Shown here one piece after another: positions 16,716 through 25,584 of a stretch of DNA of 64,000 bases. Each line of letters opens with the position of its first letter. Within the stretch, counting starts at the first letter, position 1. The notes below the pieces were generated by a model. That model did not search any database and was not told where the DNA came from. It worked only from the letters and a program-made list of their open reading frames with translations. This DNA comes from Paramuribaculum sp. (GTDB lineage Bacteria; Bacteroidota; Bacteroidia; Bacteroidales; Muribaculaceae), in contig JAFLSD010000006.1 in the NCBI GenBank assembly GCA_022511125.1, positions 1 to 64,000 on the forward strand. The letters are read 5' to 3'. Position numbers and translations under genes: made by a program.

Positions 16716-17074
16716 AGAAAAAAATTTAGCGTAAAATCAGTCCCATGTTTTAAATTTCCATGTAACAAATAATATTATCTATATTTTTTCCTGATTATCT
16801 CAGTTCTAAATTTAAATATTATTTCTACTGATTCAGTTTACTCCTGTTTCAACGATTTTTAATAAAGTTTAAGACGGTTGCTTTTTTGAGAAAAAATGTT
16901 TATTTTTGCGACTAAAATGGGGACAAAGGGTCGATACTCTCCTATATTATTAATCGACAGGTCTTTATCCCTATGAATCCCTCCTCTGCTCTGCCCTGTC
17001 GTCACGATGGAAAGCATGTCATAAAGCCGACTGACAATCAGGGCTATAGGTACGATAATAAAAAAACAACATAA
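16716..17074. other. Divergent intergenic region with a short ORF ahead of recJ
   Basis: This AT-rich stretch holds a TATTTTTG box at 16901-16908 facing recJ. It also holds a 33-codon ORF at 16973-17074 that starts with ATG and ends with TAA directly abutting, and in frame with, the recJ ATG. The ORF encodes a basic peptide beginning MNPSSALPC, with no recognisable domain. It may be a leader peptide or an accident. Confidence 0.4.
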
Positions 17075-18802
17075 ATGACAAGTAAATGGAACTATTCGCC
17101 CCTTACTACACAAGAGCAGAAATTCGAGTCGGACTTAGATAAGCGTTATGCCGCTTGCCCACCTGTGAGCCATCTTCTTGTCCAACGAGGTATCACATCG
17201 GTTGAAGAAGCGGAAAAATTTTTCCACCCGTCGCTGAAGGATCTCCATGATCCATTCCTGATGCCGGACATGGATAAAGCCGTTAGCAGGCTGAACAGAG
17301 CGTTAGGAGCCAAAGAAAGAATAATGGTCTACGGCGACTATGACGTTGACGGAACGACAGCGGTGGCATTGGTCTACAAATATCTTCAGAATTTCTATTC
17401 TAACGTAGAATACTATATTCCGACCCGTTACGACGAGGGATACGGTGTATCGGAACGCAGTATCGATTATGCGGCTTCGCAGGGCGTTAAACTGATTATC
17501 ATTCTCGATTGCGGAATCAAAGCAATCGAGGAAATAAAATATGCCAAATCCCTCGGAATCGACTTCATCATTTGCGATCATCATGTTCCCGACGAAGAAT
17601 TGCCCGATGCTGTGGCTATCCTGAATCCCAAGCTGGAGGGATCAACTTATCCTTTCTCTCATCTTTCGGGGTGCGGTGTGGGTTATAAGCTGATGCAAGG
17701 ATTTTCCATCAGTAACGGTATACCCGGTTCGGAACTTGAAGGAATGCTCGATCTTGTTGCCGTCAGCATCGCCGCCGACATCGTGCCCATGATCGACGAA
17801 AACCGTATAATGGCTTATCACGGGCTAAGAAGACTCAACTCGAATCCCAATCTCGGACTTAGAGCCATAATTCGCACGTGCGGCCTCTCCGGGAGAGAAA
17901 TAACTATCTCTGACGTTATTTTCAAAATCGGTCCCAGAATCAACGCTTCAGGCAGAATGCAGAGCGGCAAAGAGGCCGTGGACCTCTTGGTGGCCCGCGA
18001 CTTTGAGGAGGCACTTGCCAAAAGTAAGGAAATCGACCAATATAACAGCGACCGTAAAGAGCTTGACAAGCGTATCACAGAGGAAGCCAACGCTATTCTC
18101 GATGCCCGCGGAGAGGAATCGTCGGCAAAAAAATCGATAGTGATATACAACAAGGATTGGCATCGCGGCATAATCGGAATTGTGGCCTCCCGACTGACAG
18201 AACTTTATTATAAGCCGGCTGTCGTGTTGACGCTAACAAACGGCCTCGCCACCGGATCTTCAAGATCCGTGCAAGGTTTCGACATCTACAAGGCTATTGA
18301 AACTACACGCGACCTGCTCGAGAACTTCGGCGGCCATACTTACGCCGTTGGCCTTTCACTGAAAGAAGAAAACATCCCCGAATTCACGAGGAGATTTGAG
18401 GAATATGTTGCAGAAAATATACTTCCGGTTCAACTCACCCCCGTGATCGACATAGATGCCGAGATCACTTTCGCACAGCTTACATCGGAATTTATCTCCA
18501 CACTCCGCAGATTCAATCCTTACGGCCCGGGGAACCAGAAGCCGGTGTTCTGCACACGCAAGGTGATGGACTTCGGCACTTCGAAACTCGTAGGCCGCAA
18601 CCTCGAGCATATCAAGCTGGAACTGGTCGACGATACTTCCGGAAAGGTATTCAACGGAATAGCATTCAATATGGCCGATAAATTCGACCATATCCATTCG
18701 CATAAACCGTTCGACATCTGCTTCACGATAGAAGACAATAAACATCAAGTCTACGGAAACTCCATCCAATTGCTGATTAAGGAAATACGCCCCACTTCGT
18801 GA
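17075..18802 (+). CDS. recJ: Single-stranded-DNA-specific exonuclease RecJ
   Basis: This 575-residue 5'-3' exonuclease acts in recombinational and mismatch repair. DHH-family motif I is YGDYDVDGTT (D88, D90, D92), motif II is LDCGIK and motif III is the eponymous DHH at 168-170. The DHHA1 domain (GIIGIVASR, GSSRS, FGGHTYAVGLSL) and an OB fold follow. Length matches the family. It overlaps recQ by 4 nt (GTGA), so the two repair enzymes are translationally coupled. A short in-frame ORF ends directly at its start codon. Confidence 0.96.
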   Translation: MTSKWNYSPLTTQEQKFESDLDKRYAACPPVSHLLVQRGITSVEEAEKFFHPSLKDLHDPFLMPDMDKAVSRLNRALGAKERIMVYGDYDVDGTTAVALVYKYLQNFYSNVEYYIPTRYDEGYGVSERSIDYAASQGVKLIIILDCGIKAIEEIKYAKSLGIDFIICDHHVPDEELPDAVAILNPKLEGSTYPFSHLSGCGVGYKLMQGFSISNGIPGSELEGMLDLVAVSIAADIVPMIDENRIMAYHGLRRLNSNPNLGLRAIIRTCGLSGREITISDVIFKIGPRINASGRMQSGKEAVDLLVARDFEEALAKSKEIDQYNSDRKELDKRITEEANAILDARGEESSAKKSIVIYNKDWHRGIIGIVASRLTELYYKPAVVLTLTNGLATGSSRSVQGFDIYKAIETTRDLLENFGGHTYAVGLSLKEENIPEFTRRFEEYVAENILPVQLTPVIDIDAEITFAQLTSEFISTLRRFNPYGPGNQKPVFCTRKVMDFGTSKLVGRNLEHIKLELVDDTSGKVFNGIAFNMADKFDHIHSHKPFDICFTIEDNKHQVYGNSIQLLIKEIRPTS

Positions 18803-20691
18803 CCGATCCCGCAAAAATACTCTCCGACCATTGGGGTTACAACTCTTTCAGGCCGCTGCAGAGAGAGATAATCGATTCGGTGCTCGACGGACATGATACG
18901 GTAGGTCTTTTGCCGACCGGCGGAGGAAAATCTATAACATTTCAGGTTCCTGCCATGATAATGCAGGGAGTGACGATCGTGGTGACACCACTTGTTTCAC
19001 TTATGAAGGATCAGGTTGACAATCTGCGGTCAAAGGACATAATGGCTGTATTTCTCCATTCAGGACTCACCCCTTCGGAACAGCGTCTGGCATTCGACCG
19101 TTGCCGCGTAGGTAAAGCCAAGCTCCTCTATGTGTCGCCTGAAAGACTGGCCAACCGTAGGTTTATCGAAAACCTCCGGACTCTCCAAATCTCGCTTACG
19201 GTAGTAGATGAAGCTCACTGCATATCGCAATGGGGATACGACTTCCGTCCATCGTATCTGAACATTTCAAAAATCAGGGACATATTTCCCGATGTGCCGA
19301 TTCTTGCGCTGACAGCTTCGGCCACGCCCGAGGTTAGAGAAGATATAGCGCGCCATTTAGCTCTGCGCGAACCAAGACTGTTCGCCCAAAGTTTCTCGAG
19401 GCCTAACATTTCATACGTCGTGCGTCATAACGAGGATAAGGAAGGCTTGTTAAAAAAAGCGTTGAGAAACACCTCGGGTTCAGCTATAGTTTACGTCCGA
19501 TCAAGAAAACGCACACGCGAGATAGCAGAAATGCTTTCTGATAACGGCATATCGGCCGCCGCTTACCATGCCGGCATGGATATGGCTGAAAAAAACGACA
19601 GACAGAAACGCTGGAAAGAGGATGAAATCAGAGTGATTGTCGCGACTACCGCTTTCGGGATGGGAATCGACAAACCCGACGTAAGACTTGTGGTTCATTA
19701 TGACCTCCCCTCCTCTCTCGAGGAATATTATCAGGAGGCCGGACGAGCAGGACGTGACGGGAAACCGTCGATTGCATTGACGATCGCATCAAAATATGAC
19801 AAGGGTGTGTTGACCCGACGTCTGACCGATGCATTCCCCTCACGTGAATATATCAAGAACATCTACCAGCTTGTATGCGTTTTCCTTGACATCCCTATGG
19901 GAGGTGGGTATGAGACCGTAAAAGATTTCGATGTCGATGAGTTCTGTTCCCGCTTCAAACTAAATCCTGTCATGGTAAGATCGGCCTTGCAGATCCTTAC
20001 CCGAGCGGGCCATTTCGATTTCGCAGAAGAAGGCCTCTCGCGTTCGAGAATTATGCTTAAACTTGCCAAAAGAGAGCTTTATGACTTAAGGCTCGATCCG
20101 ACGACAGACTCCGTGCTCCAATTGATATTACGCACTTACACAGGGCTTTTCGCCGAATATACCCCTATAAGCGAAGAACTTATCGCTTCGCGGCTTGGTA
20201 TTTCGGGGGAGGAGGTCTATCAGTCGATACTGAAACTATCTCGCGAAAAAATCGTGTCCTACATTCCGCGTTCCACCCAGCCATATATCTACTTTTCTTC
20301 GTCAAGAAAAGAACCAAAGGAGGTCATCATTCCCATGAATGTCTATGAGGAGAGGAAAAACGCAATGAAACGCAGAATAGACGCCATGAAAGATTTCATT
20401 TACTCTGACGAAGGATGTCGTGTCGAGCGAATGTTATCCTATTTCGGAGAGATAAATCCGACAGATTGCGGGAAGTGCGACGTATGCCGCGACAAAATGG
20501 CTTCCCCAACGAGAAGTCAACGCAACTCCGAAGCAGCAATCATCTACCTTGCGTCTCAACCGGGTGGTCATACGGTAGATTATATCGCGTCACAGCTCGG
20601 AATAAGAACCGAATCGATAATAGATACCGTAAGAAAACTTATCGACTCGGGCAAACTGTCGATAAAAGGAACAACTGTCTATGCGCCATAG
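18799..20691 (+). CDS. recQ: ATP-dependent DNA helicase RecQ
   Basis: This 630-residue superfamily 2 helicase unwinds DNA 3'-5' and works with RecJ in RecF-pathway repair. Walker A is LLPTGGGKS with K44, and Walker B is DEAH at 137-140, followed by CISQWGYDFRPSY. Motif VI is QEAGRAGRDG. The RQC zinc cluster (C in GCRVERM and CGKCDVC) and a winged-helix tail follow; there is no HRDC domain. The start is GTG, overlapping the recJ stop by 4 nt. The coupling fits joint use of the two proteins. Confidence 0.96.
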   Translation: MTDPAKILSDHWGYNSFRPLQREIIDSVLDGHDTVGLLPTGGGKSITFQVPAMIMQGVTIVVTPLVSLMKDQVDNLRSKDIMAVFLHSGLTPSEQRLAFDRCRVGKAKLLYVSPERLANRRFIENLRTLQISLTVVDEAHCISQWGYDFRPSYLNISKIRDIFPDVPILALTASATPEVREDIARHLALREPRLFAQSFSRPNISYVVRHNEDKEGLLKKALRNTSGSAIVYVRSRKRTREIAEMLSDNGISAAAYHAGMDMAEKNDRQKRWKEDEIRVIVATTAFGMGIDKPDVRLVVHYDLPSSLEEYYQEAGRAGRDGKPSIALTIASKYDKGVLTRRLTDAFPSREYIKNIYQLVCVFLDIPMGGGYETVKDFDVDEFCSRFKLNPVMVRSALQILTRAGHFDFAEEGLSRSRIMLKLAKRELYDLRLDPTTDSVLQLILRTYTGLFAEYTPISEELIASRLGISGEEVYQSILKLSREKIVSYIPRSTQPYIYFSSSRKEPKEVIIPMNVYEERKNAMKRRIDAMKDFIYSDEGCRVERMLSYFGEINPTDCGKCDVCRDKMASPTRSQRNSEAAIIYLASQPGGHTVDYIASQLGIRTESIIDTVRKLIDSGKLSIKGTTVYAP

Positions 20692-20718
20692 CCGTCCGTA
20701 AACCATAAACATTGTCAC

Positions 20719-21732
20719 ATGAAAAAGATTTTAATTTCTCTTGCCATTTTATTGCCGCTGCTCCTCTCGGCTGCCGAGAATAAGGATACTACATTTACAT
20801 ATAAACCTAATTTTCACGCAACGATCAGAGCACGCGCAGAATATTCCACCACACAAAAGGAATATCGCTTCCAAATAAGAAACGCCAGAGCTACAATCGA
20901 CGGACGCATCATGCCTCAGATCGACTATTTTATCAACGCCGACCTCTCTGACGCCGGCAAATTCAAAATGCTCGACATCTGGGCGCGTTTTAAAGACTCT
21001 CACGGTTTTTCCGTTCAAGCGGGACAATTCAGATTGCCCTTCGGAGTGGATCCGTTCAGGGCACCCCACCAATATTTTTTCAGTAATCGCTCATTTATAG
21101 GCAAACAGATGTGCAATTACCGTGCTGTCGGTCTTAAACTCGGCTATCAATTGCCTAAATTACCTTTAAGCTTCGACATCAGTGCCTTCTCACCTACTGC
21201 CATAGGCGATCACTCTCCGTGGCAGAAAAAAGCGATCTGGGCCGGTGAAGCCATCTGGAAACACAAAACGCTCACTATCTCGGGAGGAATGGCCTCCGTC
21301 AGGCCATCCGGAATGCGGGCAAATATAATCGGAAGCTGTATCAGCTGGAAACCAGACCGTTGGATTATCGAGGGAGAGTATATGCATAAACATTATGTCG
21401 ACAAACAACATACACCGGCCCATGCTTGGAATATTTTCGGAGTCTACCGCTTTCCTATCCGTATGGGTATCTTCAACTTCATGTCGGCCGAAGCCCGGTT
21501 TGACGGCATGACACGACACTCCGGGCTCACTCCCGACGATCAAGGCAGACTGAACACTGACGATACTGCGAGAAAACGCATTACAGCAGGACTGATGATA
21601 TCACATTTCCGCTCCAACAACACCTATGCAGATATCAGACTCGACTACGAAAAGTACTTTTACCGCAGTGGATTCACACCAACGCCGGAACAAGGCGATA
21701 AATTGACCCTGGAGCTCGTACTCCGGTTCTGA
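20719..21732 (+). CDS. Outer-membrane porin, phosphate-selective (OprP/OprO) type
   Basis: This 337-residue protein has a signal peptide ending near LLLSAAENK and a beta-barrel pattern throughout, closing with the terminal phenylalanine of outer-membrane proteins (LELVLRF). Segments such as RIMPQIDYFINADLS and AGQFRLPFGVDPFRAP match the porin O/P family. Anion or phosphate selectivity is a family property and is not shown here. It begins 28 nt after recQ, so read-through from recJ-recQ is possible although the functions are unrelated. Confidence 0.83.
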   Translation: MKKILISLAILLPLLLSAAENKDTTFTYKPNFHATIRARAEYSTTQKEYRFQIRNARATIDGRIMPQIDYFINADLSDAGKFKMLDIWARFKDSHGFSVQAGQFRLPFGVDPFRAPHQYFFSNRSFIGKQMCNYRAVGLKLGYQLPKLPLSFDISAFSPTAIGDHSPWQKKAIWAGEAIWKHKTLTISGGMASVRPSGMRANIIGSCISWKPDRWIIEGEYMHKHYVDKQHTPAHAWNIFGVYRFPIRMGIFNFMSAEARFDGMTRHSGLTPDDQGRLNTDDTARKRITAGLMISHFRSNNTYADIRLDYEKYFYRSGFTPTPEQGDKLTLELVLRF

Positions 21733-21776
21733 CACTGTTTACCCCCAGTCGCCGAGAACGACAACTCTACCGAAAA

Positions 21777-21803
21777 GTTTGATTTTGCAATATTAAATCA
21801 AAC
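21777..21803. repeat. 9-bp perfect inverted repeat after the porin gene
   Basis: GTTTGATTT at 21777-21785 and AAATCAAAC at 21795-21803 with a 9-nt AT-rich loop. There is no T-tract after it. It could be a weak terminator of the porin transcript or a regulator-binding site. Confidence 0.4.
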
Positions 21804-21896
21804 TGAAACTATTAGTTCGGGCCAGCAATTTGAATCATTGGCACTACTTAACTTATGTTATGACAAAAAAATCAGCAAAAAAATAATTTTAGATAT

Positions 21897-21927
21897 TTTG
21901 CTGATAATTATATTTTTATTATATTTG
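21897..21927 (+). promoter_or_regulatory. Promoter of the two secreted-protein genes
   Basis: TTTG at 21897-21900, a 19-bp spacer and TATATTTG at 21920-21927. The leader to the ATG at 22017 is about 85 nt. Confidence 0.75.
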
Positions 21928-22016
21928 TAATCTTCAGTTCAAGCATCTGAGGAAAGAACCAGCCAAATTCATTTACAACAAAATAATCTACATTAATCTC
22001 TAAAATCAATTATGTT

Positions 22017-22712
22017 ATGAAAGTCAATTTTTCTTTGCTAATGGTTGGTATGACAGCAATGGTTCTGTCAAGTTGTGGCGGTTCGGGAAGCAATGGTTCT
22101 TCCGACGGAATGTTTGGTGGTATCCCTGAGACCATACAAAAATATGATGATGAAAAAAAATCACTGAATGCAAGTTTGAACGAGTCTAATTATGAAAAGG
22201 GCTTGGCTAAAATAGATGAGTTGAAAACAGAAACTATTGCCAAACTTGAGAAAGAAGGTGAAGCTTTGAACGGCAAGGAATTACCGGTTTCAGATAATGA
22301 GGATCTAAAAATCGAAACTCCGTTGACATTGGTTTATAAAGATGTTTTCAGCAATGTGGCAGCTGTAGAGTTCACCTTAGACGGCAAAATAGTGGCCGCC
22401 AAAGACATCAAAATTGAAATCAATCCTTCAGATTTGAAAGGACGCGAAATGTTAGGCGGCAAGAAAACCGTAGTTACGGCCTATACCCTGGTACAACTTG
22501 AACTGTTGGATAGCGAGGGAAATGTGGTTGACACACGTGCTATAGGAAACTTAACAGCAGACAACAACGGTGAAGAAGCTATTGTAAAGGCCGGAACTGC
22601 CGCGGAGTTTATCGGATCGTTCCCCGTATCTGACAAATATATTAACGTGGCCTCGGCAAGATTGGCAATCGACGCGACCAAAGGTCTGACCTCTGAAAAA
22701 ATGGAAGAATAA
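22017..22712 (+). CDS. Putative lipoprotein of unknown function
   Basis: I do not recognise this 231-residue protein. It has a lipoprotein signal peptide (VLSSCGG, C20), a Gly/Ser-rich linker, a charged helical stretch at about 40-85 and then a beta-rich domain with repeated DLK/DIKI strands. It is probably anchored in the outer or inner membrane. The next gene starts 20 nt downstream and also encodes a secreted protein; a strong terminator follows that gene. The pair therefore forms a small operon. Confidence 0.6.
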   Translation: MKVNFSLLMVGMTAMVLSSCGGSGSNGSSDGMFGGIPETIQKYDDEKKSLNASLNESNYEKGLAKIDELKTETIAKLEKEGEALNGKELPVSDNEDLKIETPLTLVYKDVFSNVAAVEFTLDGKIVAAKDIKIEINPSDLKGREMLGGKKTVVTAYTLVQLELLDSEGNVVDTRAIGNLTADNNGEEAIVKAGTAAEFIGSFPVSDKYINVASARLAIDATKGLTSEKMEE

Positions 22713-22731
22713 TAACCGTTAATACATCAGG

Positions 22732-23145
22732 ATGATGAGAAAAATCATATTAATCCTTTCATCATTATTCCTGGCTATCAGTAGCCATGCTATTACCTTA
22801 TTCCCTCATTTTGTAGATGTTGCGGGAGACTACCGGGATGGAACCGATCCTAAATTTTCAGAATTGAATTTACCGACAAAGCATTTTAGGGTAGATCCAT
22901 CTTTTTACAAAACGATTTCAGAAGCAGATGAATTTTTAACGGAAACTCTTCCGTTTTCAAATTATGAAATTGGAAAGGATACTAAAACGTTGGATGATGG
23001 AACTAAAATAATAAAATATTCATCATCTCTGGCAGACGGTATTTTCGGAACTGATGAATCAAAGGTCGGGAAGTGGTCTTGTATCTATCTCATTCAAACT
23101 CCCAATGAACCGCTTTATGTGGGAATTTACGAAGATGAACCCTAA
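22732..23145 (+). CDS. Small secreted protein of unknown function
   Basis: This 137-residue protein has an N-terminal signal peptide (hydrophobic stretch to about ISSHA) and no lipobox cysteine. No domain was recognised. It ends shortly before a strong terminator and shares the operon with the lipoprotein gene 20 nt upstream. A second ATG at 22735 is equally possible as the start. Confidence 0.55.
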   Translation: MMRKIILILSSLFLAISSHAITLFPHFVDVAGDYRDGTDPKFSELNLPTKHFRVDPSFYKTISEADEFLTETLPFSNYEIGKDTKTLDDGTKIIKYSSSLADGIFGTDESKVGKWSCIYLIQTPNEPLYVGIYEDEP

Positions 23146-23180
23146 AAAATAGTTTTAAGACATTGTCTTGAAAATATCGA

Positions 23181-23232
23181 GTGCTTGATTGTGCTTTTGC
23201 CCTTAAAGGGAATCGCAATCAAGCACTTTTTT
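23181..23232 (+). terminator. Strong terminator after the secreted-protein operon
   Basis: Perfect 11-bp stem GTGCTTGATTG (23181-23191) / CAATCAAGCAC (23216-23226) followed by six T. It separates this operon from the fimbrial operon. Confidence 0.9.
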
Positions 23233-23391
23233 CGTCAACCAAGACCGGACAATTCTTCAAATGATTGGGAGATGCAAAACAAAATGCCAACTTTACAGAT
23301 TCGGGGGCAAATAATGTTGTAATTTTGCGGATAATCTCAGGTAGATTATCAACTATAATCATTCTAATCACTGATTTTTAAGGGATAATTA

Positions 23392-23422
23392 TTTGCTTTA
23401 TGTTCAAAATTGTTTAATTTTG
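23392..23422 (+). promoter_or_regulatory. Promoter of the fimbrial operon
   Basis: TTTG at 23392-23395, a 19-bp spacer and TAATTTTG at 23415-23422. The leader to the first ATG at 23485 is about 60 nt. No inverted repeats of the kind that flank phase-variable promoters were seen around it. Confidence 0.8.
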
Positions 23423-23484
23423 CAATGACAAAAGGCAACGGAAGATAGTCCCATTAAATAAATTATTATCAGAGTTTAAACATC

Positions 23485-24066
23485 ATGAGTTTAAAGAAGA
23501 TATTTTTCATTCTGATATTCATTTCCTCGATTGTTACAATCCAGGGAAGGAACAATGTGTCCGTAAAGACAAATCTGCTGTACGACGCAGGTGCAAATGT
23601 TAATATCGGGGCAGAATATAAGGTCGCAAAGAAATGGTCGATAGATGTTTCGGCTGATTTCAATGACTGGACCATAAAAGGTCATAAGTGGAAACATTGG
23701 TTCGTTCAGCCTGAGGGCAGATATTGGTTCTGCGATGCTTTCGCAAAACATTTCGTTGGTTTCCATGGTATCGGTGGACAATACAACATGGGAAACCTCG
23801 GCACGAAAATATCTTTTCTGGGGTCTGACTTTTCCAAGCTTAAGGATCACAGATACCAGGGTTGGGGTCTTGGCGCCGGTATTTCCTACGGATATGCCTT
23901 ACCTCTTAACCGAAACTGGAATCTGGAGTTTGAAATCGGGTTAGGTTATGTTTATTTCAAATATGACGTGTTTGAATGCCAGAATTGCGGAAAGAAAACG
24001 GGGAATGGACATCATAATTATGTCGGCCCTACAAAAGCGGCTTTAAATCTTGTTTATATTTTCTAA
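23485..24066 (+). CDS. DUF3575 outer-membrane protein, first gene of the fimbrial operon
   Basis: This 193-residue secreted protein has a signal peptide ending near VTIQG and a beta-barrel-like body. The DUF3575 hallmark VSVKTNLLYDAGANVNIGAEY follows the signal, with aromatic-rich strands ending in a terminal phenylalanine. DUF3575 genes commonly head type V fimbrial loci in Bacteroidales, together with a DUF3868 partner as here. Roles in assembly or regulation are suspected but unproven. The next ORF starts 15 nt downstream. Confidence 0.83.
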   Translation: MSLKKIFFILIFISSIVTIQGRNNVSVKTNLLYDAGANVNIGAEYKVAKKWSIDVSADFNDWTIKGHKWKHWFVQPEGRYWFCDAFAKHFVGFHGIGGQYNMGNLGTKISFLGSDFSKLKDHRYQGWGLGAGISYGYALPLNRNWNLEFEIGLGYVYFKYDVFECQNCGKKTGNGHHNYVGPTKAALNLVYIF

Positions 24067-24081
24067 TACGAAATTTGGTTT

Positions 24082-25554
24082 ATGAAACGCAACATAACAT
24101 TAAAACTGAAATTACTCTTAGCAGTATCGATAGCCGTAGCGACAGGAACCGGAGCGGTAGCACAACAGCGTGCGAAGCAACATATGACGGCACGAGACAC
24201 TGTAATATGGGGACTACCCATCAATAAAGTCGAGCTGAAACGGAACGCTGACCTCATGACTGTCAACATGGATCTGAAGTTGTCGGATTATGTGATGAAA
24301 GGCGATCAGGTATCGGTATTCACCCCCGTACTACTGAACGGAAAAGATTCTGTAGAATTTAATCCCGTAGGACTTTACAGCCGATTGCGTTACATTCAAT
24401 ATCTCCGTGACGACCACGATGCGGCCGGCGGAGAAAATGAAGTTTCGTTTCCTTATTCAAAAAGGCCGGAGGTAATGGAAATATCTCAATCGGTTCCTTT
24501 TGAAGAATGGATGAACGGTGCGACCCTGTTTATGAAGCGTTGCGACTACGGATGCTGCCAATCAATATTGGGCGAGGATATTGTTCCTTTAGGGCGCTGG
24601 TATGAAACCACTTATACGCCATCATTCAACTATGTTACCCCTGTGGCAGAAAAAGTGAAAATGCGCGAACTCAAAGGGAAAGCCTACATCGATTTCCCTG
24701 TTAACATGACCGACCTCTATCCGGATTATCGCAACAATCCCGCTGAACTACTTAAAATTATCGCAACAATCGACTCCGTCCGAAACGATAAAGACATAAC
24801 AATCAAAGAAATCACCATAAAAGGATACGCCTCACCGGAAAGTCCCTATCAAAACAACACAAGACTTGCTAAAGGAAGAACGGCGACTTTGAAGAAATAT
24901 GTTCAAAACCTTTACCAATTCGACGAAAATTTAATTTCTACTGATTTTGAACCGGAGGACTGGGAAGGTTTACGCGCTTTTGTCGAAACTTCAGGGCTGG
25001 AACATAAAAAAGAAATTTTGAGCATCATCGACGACAGCAGTCTGGCTCCTGACCCCAAAGAAGCATTAATCAAAAGCAGATATCCGTCGGAATACGACTT
25101 CTTGCTGAAAACCGTTTATCCAGGGCTCCGTCATTCCGACTATACCATTGAATACACTATCCGCCAGTATAGTGACCCCGAAGAGATAAAAGCTATTATG
25201 GCTGTGGCTCCACAGAAACTATCATTGGATGAAATGTTTGTTTTGGCCAAAACGCTTGAGCCGGGCAGCAATGAATACAATGAAGTATTTGAAACAGCCG
25301 TAAGAATGTATCCCAACGATGAAACGGCTAATCTCAACGCCGCCAACTCGGCAATGCAACGAAACGACTTTGAAAGTGCGGCCAAATATCTGGACAAGGC
25401 AGGACAGTCGGACGCTGCAGTTTATTCGAGAGGAGTTTATGCAACTCTCACGGGAGATTATCCCAAAGCCATCGAGCTGTTCAGTAAGATAGCCGGCACA
25501 ATGCCTGAAGCTCAAGAGGCATTAACGACGTTGAACGAATTAATGAATTTTTAA
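24082..25554 (+). CDS. DUF3868 protein with OmpA-like domain and TPR-like tail
   Basis: This 490-residue protein has a signal peptide (GTGAVAQQ). An N-terminal beta-rich DUF3868 region covers about 30-190, with a CDYGCC cysteine cluster. An OmpA-like peptidoglycan-binding segment follows (EITIKGYASPESPYQNNTRL; A/S-x-P-E and N-x-x-L-A-x-x-R pattern). The C-terminus has TPR-like helices (EYNEVFETAVRMYPND, AAKYLDKAGQSDAAVYSRG). Such proteins accompany fimbrial gene clusters and may anchor or regulate the assembly machinery at the cell wall. Position two of the operon. Confidence 0.8.
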   Translation: MKRNITLKLKLLLAVSIAVATGTGAVAQQRAKQHMTARDTVIWGLPINKVELKRNADLMTVNMDLKLSDYVMKGDQVSVFTPVLLNGKDSVEFNPVGLYSRLRYIQYLRDDHDAAGGENEVSFPYSKRPEVMEISQSVPFEEWMNGATLFMKRCDYGCCQSILGEDIVPLGRWYETTYTPSFNYVTPVAEKVKMRELKGKAYIDFPVNMTDLYPDYRNNPAELLKIIATIDSVRNDKDITIKEITIKGYASPESPYQNNTRLAKGRTATLKKYVQNLYQFDENLISTDFEPEDWEGLRAFVETSGLEHKKEILSIIDDSSLAPDPKEALIKSRYPSEYDFLLKTVYPGLRHSDYTIEYTIRQYSDPEEIKAIMAVAPQKLSLDEMFVLAKTLEPGSNEYNEVFETAVRMYPNDETANLNAANSAMQRNDFESAAKYLDKAGQSDAAVYSRGVYATLTGDYPKAIELFSKIAGTMPEAQEALTTLNELMNF

Positions 25555-25584
25555 GACATACCAATGAAAATAAAAATCTTAAAT

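Noticed and set aside
23300-23485. Invertible promoter for the fimbrial operon
   Set aside because: No inverted repeats flank the promoter and no site-specific recombinase gene is in the window.
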